Notes: generated from the letters alone by a model not told the origin. A DNA stretch of 64,000 nucleotides from Pseudomonadota bacterium (GCA_023391815.1 JAEWAF010000086.1:1-64000), one strand, 5' to 3'. Positions 34,292 to 44,007 are shown, numbered from the stretch's first letter. Numbers and translations: made by a program.

Positions 34292-34924
34292 ATGCCTACG
34301 CTGACCCATCATCTTCAGTTCGCTCTGGTCGCGCTCGCAATAGTGCTCACGCCGGGCCCGAACATGATCTATCTGGTCTCCCGAGCGATTTGCCAGGGTC
34401 GGATGGCCGGTTTGATTTCTTTGGCCGGGATCGCGCTGGGCTTGGTCGTTTATCTGCTGTGCGCGGCGGCCGGTATCACGGCGATCTTCCTCTCCGTGCC
34501 ACTGGCATACGATGCGCTTCGCATGGCAGGGGCGGCCTATTTGCTTTATCTGGCGTGGCAGGCGCTGAAGCCGGGCGGTCGTTCTCCATTTCAGGTGCGC
34601 GACTTGCCCGAAGACAGCCCGCGTCGACTCTTCGGCATGGGACTGTTCACCAGCCTGCTGAATCCAAAGATCGCGATTCTGTATGTCTCGCTGCTGCCGC
34701 AGTTCATCCAGCCGGAGCACGGCAGCGTATGGGCTCAGGCGCTGGCGCTCGGCCTCACTCAGATCACGATCAGCGTGAGCGTCAACGCGCTGATCGTGTT
34801 CATGGCCGGCACCGTCGCCCTCTTCTTTGCCTCACGACCGGGCTGGCAAGCGGTGCAGCGTTGGCTCATGGGCACCGTGCTGGCGGGACTGGCCGTGAGG
34901 ATGGCCTTCGAGTCGCGACGTTAG
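34292..34924 (+). CDS. LysE/RhtB family amino-acid exporter
   Basis: A 210-aa inner-membrane exporter. LTPGPNMIYLVSRAI near the N terminus is the LysE/RhtB signature and six hydrophobic helices follow. ATG 34292 is chosen since AAGGA precedes it by nine bases, giving the standard family length, rather than 34259. The substrate is unknown (homoserine lactones, threonine or lysine in relatives). It converges with the HTTM gene and overlaps it by four bases. Confidence 0.9.
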   Translation: MPTLTHHLQFALVALAIVLTPGPNMIYLVSRAICQGRMAGLISLAGIALGLVVYLLCAAAGITAIFLSVPLAYDALRMAGAAYLLYLAWQALKPGGRSPFQVRDLPEDSPRRLFGMGLFTSLLNPKIAILYVSLLPQFIQPEHGSVWAQALALGLTQITISVSVNALIVFMAGTVALFFASRPGWQAVQRWLMGTVLAGLAVRMAFESRR

Positions 34925-36420
34925 TGAGTGCACACCTTCGGGCGCGCGAAGTCCACGTGCTTGAAGATGAGCAGCTTGCGCTCCCAGAAGTTCGCGTGAG
35001 TGAAGGCGCCGAGCGATTGGGCGGTCGCCTTCTCGTGGCGGACGCCGTTCAGTTCGTACGTAACCCAATGCTCGGGTTTCTTCCGCAGCCGCTCCTGGAG
35101 CGCGAACATCACCAGGCCCTGGTTGCGATCCGCAAAGTGTTGCAAATCCGGATCCGAGGACGCCTTGATCATCGCGACCTCGCTCTGATACGGAAACAGC
35201 GCCAACGGCTCCCGGATCAGCAGATGATTCGAGATGCCGGCCTCGGTGTGCAGGTTACTGAACATCGCAATCGACGCCTCGGTGCGTCCACCGAGATAAG
35301 GCGCGGTGCAGATGATGAACAACGTCGCCGGAATCGCATACAGCCACAGAGGCCGACGCGGTCCCACTGTGCCCCGCCAGGGAAGGTGATTGATCGCCGC
35401 ATCCGCGAGTAACAGCATCGTCACGCCGCCGTAGACGACCCACATCAGCACCCAGATCGACTGATACGCATGTGAAGGAGCGACGTGCGTCTGGCGACTG
35501 AACACGGACAGGACGCCGACGAGAGTCACGGTCACGCCGATCACGACACCGAACGGCAATGCCTGCCCCAGCGTGCCGAAACGTTCGCGTAGCTGCCGGA
35601 ACAGTCGCGCGCAGCTGTCATAGAAGCGCTCGCTGACCTCACGCGGCACGGACAGGATGTACAGCGCCAACACCAGGCTCGAAAAGTCCATGTACCAGGA
35701 GTACACGGAAATCGGGATGACGAAATGAAACATCAACGCGAGCAGTAAGCCGACCGCGAACCAACGCTTCCAGTACAGCGAGACGATGGCGATCGCCTCG
35801 ACGATGAACGTGCTCCAGATCGCCAGATACTTACCGGTCAGGCTGTTCTGCAAGCCGAAGCCATCGGCCAACGGCATATACAAAGCCACGGCGCAGCTGA
35901 CGCGCGGATCGAGAAAGTCGGTGTTGATCTTGTGGAAGATGCCGTAGAAATACATGGTGGCCAGCAATCCACGCGCCACCACGCGCATGTTCTCATAGAC
36001 GTTCTCTCGCATTTGCGCCGTATTGCCGAGGCGCAGGACGGCGTGAGCACAGATGAGAAGAATGCCGACGTTCATGAACGCGGCGATCATCTTGTTGTTG
36101 CCGGCGACGGGCATCGCAATCGCGTAACGCGTCGCCATGACGCCAGCCAGAAGCACCAGCAGCGGTGTCAAGCGAGGACGCCAGATCAAGAGGAGTGCGA
36201 CGGCAATGGCCGCCCAGCTGATCAGCCCGAGCAAGGCGCCGTCACGAAACATCAACATGGTGCGATCGCCTGCCAGGCTGAAAATCGCGGCGGCGGCCCA
36301 CACGGGCGAGAACGCGGTCAGACCATCGGCGGCGACCCGCTCAGTCGCGTCGCTCAGCGACGAACGGCGCCGGATACTGCCCCACAATTTATCGATCGAA
36401 CGATCGGCTCGAGCGTTCAT
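34921..36420 (-). CDS. HTTM-domain (vitamin K carboxylase-like) membrane protein
   Basis: A 499-aa polytopic protein. The N-terminal region carries the HTTM-type multi-helix core, including FYGIFHKINTDFLDPRVSCA, followed by further helices and a soluble C-terminal domain with no recognised motifs. HTTM proteins relate to the gamma-carboxylase membrane unit, but true activity is not established for bacterial members. A DCC-type thiol protein and a 50-aa peptide lie on the opposite strand across the promoter region, a frequent pairing of these families. Confidence 0.7.
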   Translation of the reverse strand: MNARADRSIDKLWGSIRRRSSLSDATERVAADGLTAFSPVWAAAAIFSLAGDRTMLMFRDGALLGLISWAAIAVALLLIWRPRLTPLLVLLAGVMATRYAIAMPVAGNNKMIAAFMNVGILLICAHAVLRLGNTAQMRENVYENMRVVARGLLATMYFYGIFHKINTDFLDPRVSCAVALYMPLADGFGLQNSLTGKYLAIWSTFIVEAIAIVSLYWKRWFAVGLLLALMFHFVIPISVYSWYMDFSSLVLALYILSVPREVSERFYDSCARLFRQLRERFGTLGQALPFGVVIGVTVTLVGVLSVFSRQTHVAPSHAYQSIWVLMWVVYGGVTMLLLADAAINHLPWRGTVGPRRPLWLYAIPATLFIICTAPYLGGRTEASIAMFSNLHTEAGISNHLLIREPLALFPYQSEVAMIKASSDPDLQHFADRNQGLVMFALQERLRKKPEHWVTYELNGVRHEKATAQSLGAFTHANFWERKLLIFKHVDFARPKVCTH

Positions 36421-36657
36421 GCTCCTGCAGTCCCCTTCCTCAATTGTTTGTATGTCTCAATGTCGATCGCGCAGCTTCGAGGTCGTTGAAGTGTGCCAGC
36501 TGTCCGAAGCCGCGCCAACCTCACCGACCAGCGCCAGCAGGCGCGCGCAATTCGAAAACGGGAAGCGAAAAGCGTGCCGACTCCGGTTTGCGTCGAGGAG
36601 TACTGAATGTAACGCGTCGATGAAGTACTATCCGGTCACCTCGGGAAGGGATGAAAC

Positions 36658-36810
36658 ATGCTCACACGCCGAAAATTGGCGCTTTATTTCTTCTTCGCGC
36701 TGGCGCTGGCCGGGGCCTACGACGCCCTGCTTAATCTGCCCGTGCTGAGCGGTTGTAATTTCTACTCTGAATGCCCGGACAATTCTTCCATCGCCGGCCT
36801 CGGCGAATGA
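36658..36810 (+). CDS. Small secreted or membrane peptide, 50 aa, Cys-bearing
   Basis: An ATG preceded by GGAAGGGATGAA gives a peptide with a basic N terminus, a hydrophobic helix (LALYFFFALALAGAYDALL) and a Cys-containing tail (SGCNFYSECPDNSS). It ends 10 bases before the DCC gene and probably shares its transcript. Size and place make it a candidate substrate or partner of the DCC/HTTM proteins. No family recognised. Confidence 0.55.
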   Translation: MLTRRKLALYFFFALALAGAYDALLNLPVLSGCNFYSECPDNSSIAGLGE

Positions 36811-36820
36811 TGGTTCGATC

Positions 36821-37237
36821 GTGATCGAGAGCTCGGCAAAAGCATCCGCCAATTGGCTGCTCTACGACGGCGACTGCCCGTTCTGTTCGCGGTACGTCAT
36901 CCATGTGCGCCTTCGTGAAGCGGTCGGAGCGATCATGCTCGCCAACGCTCGCGAGCACCCCGCCCTTGTCGACGAGGTGCAACGGCTCGGTTACGACGTC
37001 GACGAGGGCATGGTACTGAAGCTGAATGGTCGCTATTACCACGGCGCCGATTGCATTCACGCCCTGGCGCTGTTGACGACGCCGGCCGGCTGGTTCAATC
37101 GGCTCAACTCGTTCGCGTTTCGTTCGCCCGCCTTCTCTCGCTTCGCCTATCCCATTTTGCGCGCAGGCAGAAACTTCACCCTCAAGCTGCTGGGCCGGTC
37201 GCGTCTGCAGCCGAACCCAGCCACCCTCGACGGTTGA
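36821..37237 (+). CDS. DCC-family thiol-disulfide oxidoreductase-like protein
   Basis: A 138-aa DUF393/DCC protein with the defining YDGDCPFCSRYV near the N terminus, a CxxC redox centre in a thioredoxin-like fold. GTG start at 36821 is accepted because it leaves the whole domain intact and directly follows the 50-aa gene. Cytosolic. Association with an HTTM protein is typical of the family; the target is unknown. It converges with the LysR gene with a three-base gap. Confidence 0.88.
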   Translation: MIESSAKASANWLLYDGDCPFCSRYVIHVRLREAVGAIMLANAREHPALVDEVQRLGYDVDEGMVLKLNGRYYHGADCIHALALLTTPAGWFNRLNSFAFRSPAFSRFAYPILRAGRNFTLKLLGRSRLQPNPATLDG

Positions 37238-37240
37238 CGC

Positions 37241-38173
37241 TCAGCGGATCGCCGCCGCCAGGTCCAGCCCCGGCACGTGGTGAAGCTTGCCAATCTCCTG
37301 ATTGGTGACCTCGACGAACTCGCGTGCCGCGGGCGGCAGGTGATGCCAATGACGGAAGGCCCAACCGATGGCCACCGAGGGCAAATCGGTGATGAGCACC
37401 GCTTTGACCGAGCCGCCGCTGCGCTCGAAGTTATAGGCGTGCACGGCTGGCACGATGGCCTGCCCCAAGCCGAGCTCGACGAACAGCTTCGCGGTGTCGA
37501 AATCATCGAACACCACTTCGGCCTTGAGCTCGATACCGCGCTGTGCGGCCGCCTGTTCGATCGCGCTGTGATGGGTCGTGCCGCCCGCGAGCCCCAGATA
37601 CCGGATGCCTTTGAGATCCTGCAGTTTCAGCTTGCGACGACGCGACAGCGGATCGTCCTTGGTCGTCAAAAGAAACAACCGCTGCCGGGCGATGGTCTTC
37701 TCGCTGATGCCACGCGCCGGCTCACCGGTCGTGACAAAGCCCAGATCCGCCTGATTCAGTCGCAAAATCTCGAAGCAGCGCCGCGTCGAGCTGGCCGGCA
37801 GAAATCGCAGGTTGACGCTCGGATGTTCCTTTCTGAAGCGTACGACTGCATCGCGCATGAAGTGCCGCACGGTTGTGCCGCCGGTCGTGATGGTCAGCGT
37901 GTCGGACTCGCCGTGCTGTAAGGCGCGCACTCGCTGCAGCCCGACTTCGATCGCATCCAGCCCCTCGAGAGCAAAGTCCTTGAGGATCTTGCCGGCGGCG
38001 GTGGGCTGCACCCCGCGTGCATGCCGTTCGAACAATCGAATGCCCAGCTCGGCTTCGAGCCGCGCGATGTGCTGACTGATGGAGGACTGGGTTCGCCGCA
38101 ACTCGCGGGCCAGCGAGCTCATGCTGCCGGCCTCGCAGGCGGCGACCAGGATACGAAGATCTTCGAGTGTCAT
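37241..38173 (-). CDS. LysR-family transcriptional regulator
   Basis: A 310-aa LTTR. The N-terminal winged helix is clear (LEDLRILVAACEAGSMSSLARELRRTQSSISQHI), followed by an effector domain with the usual two alpha/beta lobes. It diverges from panB over a 101-base spacer, so it is a candidate regulator of panB or of itself. Ligand unknown. Confidence 0.92.
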   Translation of the reverse strand: MTLEDLRILVAACEAGSMSSLARELRRTQSSISQHIARLEAELGIRLFERHARGVQPTAAGKILKDFALEGLDAIEVGLQRVRALQHGESDTLTITTGGTTVRHFMRDAVVRFRKEHPSVNLRFLPASSTRRCFEILRLNQADLGFVTTGEPARGISEKTIARQRLFLLTTKDDPLSRRRKLKLQDLKGIRYLGLAGGTTHHSAIEQAAAQRGIELKAEVVFDDFDTAKLFVELGLGQAIVPAVHAYNFERSGGSVKAVLITDLPSVAIGWAFRHWHHLPPAAREFVEVTNQEIGKLHHVPGLDLAAAIR

Positions 38174-38274
38174 GGCGTCATATAAGCATTTCCTTGGGTC
38201 GATGCAAGGAACCTTAGCGTTGACTAATGGCCAGGCAAATGGAATTGTGACCGCGTCAAAACCGGGGAGACACC

Positions 38275-39126
38275 GTGAAGGGTCAACGACTTTCGACTGT
38301 CGACATCGTCGCGATGAAGCGCCGTGGCGAGCGGATCGCCATGCTGACCGCCTACGACTACACGTCGGCGCAGATGGTCGACGCCGCCGGCGTTCACATG
38401 ATCCTGATCGGCGATACCGTCGGCATGGTCGTCCAGGGTCAGGACACCACCCTGCCGGTGACGCTCGATCAGATCGTCTATCACTCGCAGATGGTGGCGC
38501 GCGGCGCCCAGCGCTCGCTGCTGGTCGGCGACATGCCTTTCATGACCTATCAAGTCTGCGTCGAGGACGCCTTGCGTAATTCGGCCCGGCTCATGACCGA
38601 AGGCAAGGTCGGCGCCGTGAAGATCGAGGGCGGCGTGGCCATTGCGCCGACGATCGAACGGCTGGTGAACGTCGGTATCCCGGTTTGCGGGCACTTGGGC
38701 TTCACGCCTCAATCCACCCACGCCATGGGCGGCCCGCGCATTCAAGGCAAGGAGCCGTCGGCCGCCGCGTCGCTCGTGGCCGATGCCAAGGCGCTCGAAG
38801 CGGCCGGTGCGTTCGCCATCGTGCTGGAGCTGGTGCCCGCGTCGGTGGCGCAGGAAATTTCCCAACGCGTCTCGATTCCCACCATCGGCATCGGTGCCGG
38901 GCCGCACTGTGATGGCGAGGTTCAGGTATTTCACGACCTGTTCGGCCTGTACACCGATTTCAAGCCACGCCATACCCGGCGCTACGCGAACGTCGCTCAG
39001 GACGTGGTGACCGCCGCCCGGCAATTCATCCGGGACGTGTCTGAAGGCACTTTTCCGGGCGCGGAGCAAACCTCGGACATCGGCCCGGAAGCGACGGAAC
39101 GGTTCCGCGCCTTGCTGACCGCCTGA
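38275..39126 (+). CDS. panB: 3-methyl-2-oxobutanoate hydroxymethyltransferase
   Basis: A 283-aa PanB enzyme of pantothenate biosynthesis, making ketopantoate from alpha-ketoisovalerate and methylene-THF. Conserved parts are LTAYDYTSAQMVDAAGV, LIGDTVGMVVQG, VKIEGG and HLGFTPQS. GTG start at 38275 has GGGGAGA directly upstream. Neither panC nor panD follows; an esterase gene converges five bases after. Regulation by the divergent LysR is likely from layout. Confidence 0.96.
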   Translation: MKGQRLSTVDIVAMKRRGERIAMLTAYDYTSAQMVDAAGVHMILIGDTVGMVVQGQDTTLPVTLDQIVYHSQMVARGAQRSLLVGDMPFMTYQVCVEDALRNSARLMTEGKVGAVKIEGGVAIAPTIERLVNVGIPVCGHLGFTPQSTHAMGGPRIQGKEPSAAASLVADAKALEAAGAFAIVLELVPASVAQEISQRVSIPTIGIGAGPHCDGEVQVFHDLFGLYTDFKPRHTRRYANVAQDVVTAARQFIRDVSEGTFPGAEQTSDIGPEATERFRALLTA

Positions 39127-39132
39127 CTTCGA

Positions 39133-40737
39133 TCAGAAGTTCATCGCAGCTTGCATGGCCGCGCGTCGCGCCCCGAACGGATCGTTCACGATCGCGCTTG
39201 AATCGTTGAGCACCAGCGTCGCGCGTTGAGCCGCCGTGTATGGCGTCCACTTGGGCAGCTTCGACGTATTCGGATCGCCCGTGCGGGCGAATGCGATCCA
39301 CGCGTCCGCCATCTTGTCCGCCAGCGCGGCCGGACGGGGGCCGCCGCCGGTGAACCGCGACGACAGTTCGGTGTTGTCGAACACGAAGGAAATTTCGAGC
39401 GCGTGCGGCGACTTCAACCGACCGTCCTGCACCGGCGTCTCCCACGTGAAGTAATAGCAATGCACCGGCGCTTTGCCGAGCGCCGCGCGACGTTCCGCGA
39501 TCGTCATCAACGGCGCGCAATACCGTTGATCGCTGATCATCAGGAAGAACAACTCCGAGGGCGTCGCCTTCGGTTCGGCCTCGCGATACGCAGCGAGCAC
39601 TGTCTCGGCCTGCTCTCCGAGCAGACCCCTCGCCCGCGTCTGCAGCCCAGCGTCGTCGAGATTGAACGCCGCCATGTCGCCGGCGAGTTGCAACGTCATC
39701 TCCGTGCGGTTGGTCCCGACGATCAGCGGCACATCGGCCATCAATGCGGAGGCCTGCGGATGAAATGGATGTTGGGGCAGGACCTTGCCATCGACCACGG
39801 GCGCGAAGCCATTCGTGGTCTGATTCAGCCGATGCTTGCGGCTGATCGCATGGAACGCGGCGATCATCTTGTCGACCGGCACTTCCTGCAGCTTGCGGAA
39901 ATCCTGTCGTGAGAGCTGCAACTCCGCCAGTAATGCATCGCTCACCTTGATCGCATCCTCCTGTGACACGACTTTGATCGTCGGCCCGCTCTGGATGACC
40001 GCGGCGTGAAATAAGCCCTTGGCGTCGGGCATGGCGAGCAAGGTGCCGACCTTGCGACCGCCGCCGGATTCGCCAAAGATCATCACGCGATTGGGATCGC
40101 CGCCGAAGTTCTCGATGTTGTCGCGAACCCAGCGCAGTGCCTGCACGATATCGAGCATGCCGACGTTCGCGCCAGCCATGCCGTCAAGGTAAGTGAAGCC
40201 CAGGACGTTCAGGCGATGATTGATGCTGACGACCACCACATCGCCGCGCTTGGTGAGATTGGTGCCGTCGTAGCCGGGCGCGGAGCCGGAACCGGCGGTG
40301 AATCCGCCGCCATGAATCCAAAACATCACGGGACGCTTGGCACCATCGCGCAAGCCGCGCGTCCATACATTGAGCACCAGGCAGTCTTCGCTCTCCGGTC
40401 GATCGCTCAACTCGCCAATAAGCGCCACGGGCCCGCCGGTCGCCGGCGGTTTACCCGGCTCTCGCTGTGGAGTGCTGGGGCCATAATCGAGCGCATCGCG
40501 CACGCCCTGCCACGGCACCGGAGCCTGCGGCGGCATGAATCGATTGCGCCCGCCCGTCGATGCGCCATAAGGCACGCCCTTGAAGATATGCACGCCGTCT
40601 CGAGTGAGACCTTTGACTTTGCCTGCCGTGGTTTCGACAACGGGCGCCGTGGTGGCGAAGGCGCGCGCACTTTGTAAAACACCCGCCGTGAAGGCCGCGC
40701 TCAAGCCGCTCGCAATGACTTCCCGTCGCGAAAACAT
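39133..40737 (-). CDS. Type B carboxylesterase, Tat-exported
   Basis: A 534-aa carboxylesterase with twin-arginine-like signal MFSRREVIASGLSAAF. The nucleophile elbow is FGESGGGRKV, with Glu and His partners expected late in the sequence (a His near HALEISFVF). The family cleaves carboxylic esters or carbamates; substrate not known. It lies between panB and the methyltransferase. Confidence 0.88.
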   Translation of the reverse strand: MFSRREVIASGLSAAFTAGVLQSARAFATTAPVVETTAGKVKGLTRDGVHIFKGVPYGASTGGRNRFMPPQAPVPWQGVRDALDYGPSTPQREPGKPPATGGPVALIGELSDRPESEDCLVLNVWTRGLRDGAKRPVMFWIHGGGFTAGSGSAPGYDGTNLTKRGDVVVVSINHRLNVLGFTYLDGMAGANVGMLDIVQALRWVRDNIENFGGDPNRVMIFGESGGGRKVGTLLAMPDAKGLFHAAVIQSGPTIKVVSQEDAIKVSDALLAELQLSRQDFRKLQEVPVDKMIAAFHAISRKHRLNQTTNGFAPVVDGKVLPQHPFHPQASALMADVPLIVGTNRTEMTLQLAGDMAAFNLDDAGLQTRARGLLGEQAETVLAAYREAEPKATPSELFFLMISDQRYCAPLMTIAERRAALGKAPVHCYYFTWETPVQDGRLKSPHALEISFVFDNTELSSRFTGGGPRPAALADKMADAWIAFARTGDPNTSKLPKWTPYTAAQRATLVLNDSSAIVNDPFGARRAAMQAAMNF

Positions 40738-40802
40738 ACTGCCCCCTCGATCAAACGTTCATTTGTGTGCGAGCATAGTAACGCTGCGCACCGGCGTGGC
40801 CA

Positions 40803-41501
40803 GTGCTAACAATGTCAAGAAAAGTGTCCTCGATGCCGCTGCCCAAACGCGCGATTGCCGCCAGTTTCCTCCCCGATCGATATCGTTACTATTATTCGCT
40901 GAGCAAGCTCGCGATGGATCCGCTCTACGAAGCGGTGCCCGGCGCGTTCGACGAGGAAGCCGAGCCGCTGCTCGATCTGGGATGCGGAATCGGTCTGCTC
41001 TTGCACTGTCTGCGCGCGGGCGGTCGCAAGGCGCCGTATGTCGGCGTGGACACCGATGCCGTGAAGATCGCGGCCGCCAAAGCTGCCCTCTCGCGCGGTG
41101 GCCATGACAACGCGGCGTTCCAGGTTTGTGACTTGAATATCCAGTTTCCGCAACATCGGGGCAGCGTGGCGCTGCTGGACGTGCTTCAGTACCTGCCGCA
41201 GCAGGCGCAAGGAACGTTGCTATCGCAAGCGGCTCAGTGCATCAGCAAACGAGGCCGGCTGGTGATTCGCACCGGTCTCGCCGATCGCAGCTGGCGAAGC
41301 GCGATGACACGGGCCACCGATCGCTTCGGCCACCTGGTGGGCTGGATGAAAACCTCCTTCAAGGCGCAGCCCTCCGCTCAGGATCTACGCGCCGTGCTAC
41401 ATCGACATGGTCTGCAAGCGGAGTTCAAGCCGCTGTGGGGGCGCACGCCATTCAACAATTGGCTGGTGATCGCGCGGCGCTCGGCCAGCGCCGCCGCTTG
41501 A
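40803..41501 (+). CDS. Class I SAM-dependent methyltransferase
   Basis: A 232-aa methyltransferase. The SAM-binding motif is LLDLGCGIGLLLHCLRAGG with an acidic end of strand two in VGVDTDAVKIAAAK. Motif IV lies near ALLDVLQYLP. The start is uncertain: ATG 40803 or ATG 40812, both with weak ribosome sites. Substrate unknown. It converges with the glycosidase gene. Confidence 0.82.
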   Translation: MLTMSRKVSSMPLPKRAIAASFLPDRYRYYYSLSKLAMDPLYEAVPGAFDEEAEPLLDLGCGIGLLLHCLRAGGRKAPYVGVDTDAVKIAAAKAALSRGGHDNAAFQVCDLNIQFPQHRGSVALLDVLQYLPQQAQGTLLSQAAQCISKRGRLVIRTGLADRSWRSAMTRATDRFGHLVGWMKTSFKAQPSAQDLRAVLHRHGLQAEFKPLWGRTPFNNWLVIARRSASAAA

Positions 41502-41508
41502 AGATCGC

Positions 41509-43149
41509 TCACGGATAGATCTCAAACTCCTTGAGTCCATAGTTGCGCGCTGTCGTACCACGCTTGGTGGCGAACACGCGCACGAATCGACCGACGCCGC
41601 TCAAACCGCGAACGTCATCGACGCCGCCATCCCCGGCCGTCGCTTTATGGATCGTGGCCCAGGTGTTCGTGCTCACCTGCACCTGAATCGTGTACTCGGC
41701 CGCGTACGCAGAGTCCCAAGAGAGTTTCACGCGTGAGATCGAATAGCGCTGACCCAGATCCACGTAGATCCATTCCTTGTCGCCTCCGACACTGTGCCAC
41801 GCGCTCGATGAGTTGCCGTCGGTGACTTTGGCGGCGCTGTATGTAGTGCTCTCGGTCGAGCTCGGATAAGCCTTGCGATCCCTGGCGAGATTGCGAGGCG
41901 ACTGCGCAGCCGCGAGCATCGTTCCAAGGTCCTTCCAGCCACTGGCTTCGAGGGGACGTTCGCCGCTCAGAAACGTCTGCTTGTCCGCGCCCGAAGCTTG
42001 CGGCCAGATCTCGACGACTTCGAGCTCCAGACCTTGAGCGACCGCCGCGGCGAGGCGCTCGCCGAGATAGATGGGATAGTCGCCTTCGTCGACGGGGCCG
42101 CCGCCACTGCGCGTCACGCCGGCGTTTCCGGTGCCGGTCTCGGACAATGCGAAACGTTTGCTATGAGCCAGCGCGAAATTGATGGCCGCCGGCAGCCCCC
42201 AACCGCGGGTCGGATTCCAGTAATCGGCGGCTGGATAGTCCCAGATCACGCGACGATTCACAGCCTTCGCGAGCCAATCGGCGAGCTCGACATCCTGGCC
42301 GCTGCTCCAATCGTAATAGGCCGTCTTGTCGCGCGAGCGGGTCGGGTTCCAGATCGGGCTGTAGTGCGTCGGCGCGATGATGTCGACGTATGAATCGCCG
42401 GGATAACTGCTCTCCTCGCTCAGCCCATAATTCGCATAGGACGCCGACGGACTCCACATGGTCTCGATGACCATGCCGTTCGCGTCGGCATACGAATGCG
42501 CCAAAGCGGCGAGGTGCCGCCACGCCTGGATATAAGCAACGCGCGTCGTTTCACTGCGAACCTGCCAGCCATACCAGTTGCCGTTCTGTTCCCAGCCGAT
42601 GCGCAGATAGATTTTCCGGAACCCCTTGTTCTTGAACGCATCGAAAATCGCCGGCCAGACGCGATAGCGGCCGGCGCCGTCGAAATCATATTTGCCGGCG
42701 GCAACAGCGTTCATCATCCCGACGGCCGCGCTCTCGCTATAGACGCCGCGATTGGGATCGCCCTCGGGCAGATTGAGCTGGTACACCGTGGGATCGTCGG
42801 TGAGTCCCACGCTCACGATCGGGATCAGGTTCGGCCGACCGTCGGCGTCGAGGCGGTTGAGATATTCCACCGAGCACAGCTGCGCCAGGTTCCCTGCCGC
42901 CCACGTCGCGTTGTTACGCCACTTGGGGTCGTACGTGCCGGCACTCCAGATCGGCTCGCGATAATCGATGAAAACATTGGTTGAATTCGGAGTCTGTCGC
43001 ACCTTTTCGACGAAGGCGCGATATGCCGGAGCCGCGCTCGCCGGCGTCGCTTCACCTACGAAAAAGCCGATCTTGTCGAACTGCTGCGCGTTGGCCGCAA
43101 CCGCACTCGTCAGTATCCATAATCCCAGCAACCGTGCCGCTACTCTCAA
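41509..43149 (-). CDS. Secreted glycoside hydrolase (GH26-like) with F5/8-type C domain
   Basis: An exported ~546-aa protein. Start TTG at 43149 has AAGGAG six bases upstream and opens a clean signal peptide (RVAARLLGLWILTSAVAANA); the longer ATG frame from 43206 lacks one. The catalytic region has candidate acids in LRIGWEQNGNWYGW and LSETGTGNAG typical of clan A glycosidases, with mannanase-like features. The last ~130 residues (from about NLARDRKAYPSSTESTTYSA) form a discoidin/CBM32 module that binds sugars. Substrate is tentative. Confidence 0.75.
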   Translation of the reverse strand: MRVAARLLGLWILTSAVAANAQQFDKIGFFVGEATPASAAPAYRAFVEKVRQTPNSTNVFIDYREPIWSAGTYDPKWRNNATWAAGNLAQLCSVEYLNRLDADGRPNLIPIVSVGLTDDPTVYQLNLPEGDPNRGVYSESAAVGMMNAVAAGKYDFDGAGRYRVWPAIFDAFKNKGFRKIYLRIGWEQNGNWYGWQVRSETTRVAYIQAWRHLAALAHSYADANGMVIETMWSPSASYANYGLSEESSYPGDSYVDIIAPTHYSPIWNPTRSRDKTAYYDWSSGQDVELADWLAKAVNRRVIWDYPAADYWNPTRGWGLPAAINFALAHSKRFALSETGTGNAGVTRSGGGPVDEGDYPIYLGERLAAAVAQGLELEVVEIWPQASGADKQTFLSGERPLEASGWKDLGTMLAAAQSPRNLARDRKAYPSSTESTTYSAAKVTDGNSSSAWHSVGGDKEWIYVDLGQRYSISRVKLSWDSAYAAEYTIQVQVSTNTWATIHKATAGDGGVDDVRGLSGVGRFVRVFATKRGTTARNYGLKEFEIYP

Positions 43150-43248
43150 GGGGATCTCCTTCAGTGTCCGCCCGCGAGTCGTTCGCGGTCCATTGCCCAT
43201 GGGCATAGGATCGGCCGTGTGAAGGAAGTTATGGATGAGCGCGAGCTG

Positions 43249-44007
43249 TCAAAGCGATGCCGGCAAAGCGGGCAATGCCGGTTCAGAGTTTTCCTTGAGC
43301 GTCTTAAGCGTGTCGGCGAGTTGCTGCTCGATCAGCCGGACGACCGGCTTTTCATTCGGTCGCAGATAGAAATGTCCGCCGTCGAACCAGTGAATGGAGA
43401 AGCTCGCCGTCGTCTCTCTGCGCCAAGCCGCGAGCTGTTCCTGCCGTACCACATCGTCACGCCCGGCAAAGACACGCAATGGCACCGGCAGATGCGCCGC
43501 CCCTTGATACGCGAAACTGCTGCACAGGACGTAGTCCGCTGCCAAGGCATCCAGCGCCAGACGCAGCATTTCAGGGCTCTCCAGCACATCGTCGGGCACG
43601 CCCCCATAGCGGTGCAGATCCTGGAGCAGTGCCTCGTCGCCGTCGCGTGCAGAGAAGCTCCAGCTGCTCGAGGGTGCCGGGCTCGCCGAAGCGAACATCA
43701 TCAACGGCAGCGCTCGGCCGTGTTGTTGTAAATGTCGGGCCATGCAGTATGCGAGCAGCCCGCCCATGCTATGCCCGAACAAGGCATAGGGTGTTTCGAG
43801 CACACGCGCATGCTCCAAACACAGCTGCTCCACTAACTCGGAAATGTTATCGCTGAACGGCTCGGCAACTCGTGCACCACGACCGGGCAGCTCGATGGGA
43901 AACAGTTGAATCCATCGTGGCAGGTGCAATCGCCAGCGCGCGTACATCGCAGCGCTGGCGCCTCCGCACGGCAGGCACAGCAGAGAGACCTGCGCCTTCG
44001 ATGTCAT
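43249..44007 (-). CDS. Type II thioesterase (alpha/beta hydrolase)
   Basis: A 252-aa stand-alone thioesterase of the NRPS/PKS editing kind. The nucleophile elbow GHSMGGLLAY, Asp near FAGRDDVVR and His in FDGGHFYLRP form the triad. ATG 44007 overlaps the stop of the MbtH gene (ATGA). Known roles are removal of wrong groups from carrier domains. No NRPS is present in the window, so it likely serves an assembly line elsewhere. Confidence 0.88.
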   Translation of the reverse strand: MTSKAQVSLLCLPCGGASAAMYARWRLHLPRWIQLFPIELPGRGARVAEPFSDNISELVEQLCLEHARVLETPYALFGHSMGGLLAYCMARHLQQHGRALPLMMFASASPAPSSSWSFSARDGDEALLQDLHRYGGVPDDVLESPEMLRLALDALAADYVLCSSFAYQGAAHLPVPLRVFAGRDDVVRQEQLAAWRRETTASFSIHWFDGGHFYLRPNEKPVVRLIEQQLADTLKTLKENSEPALPALPASL

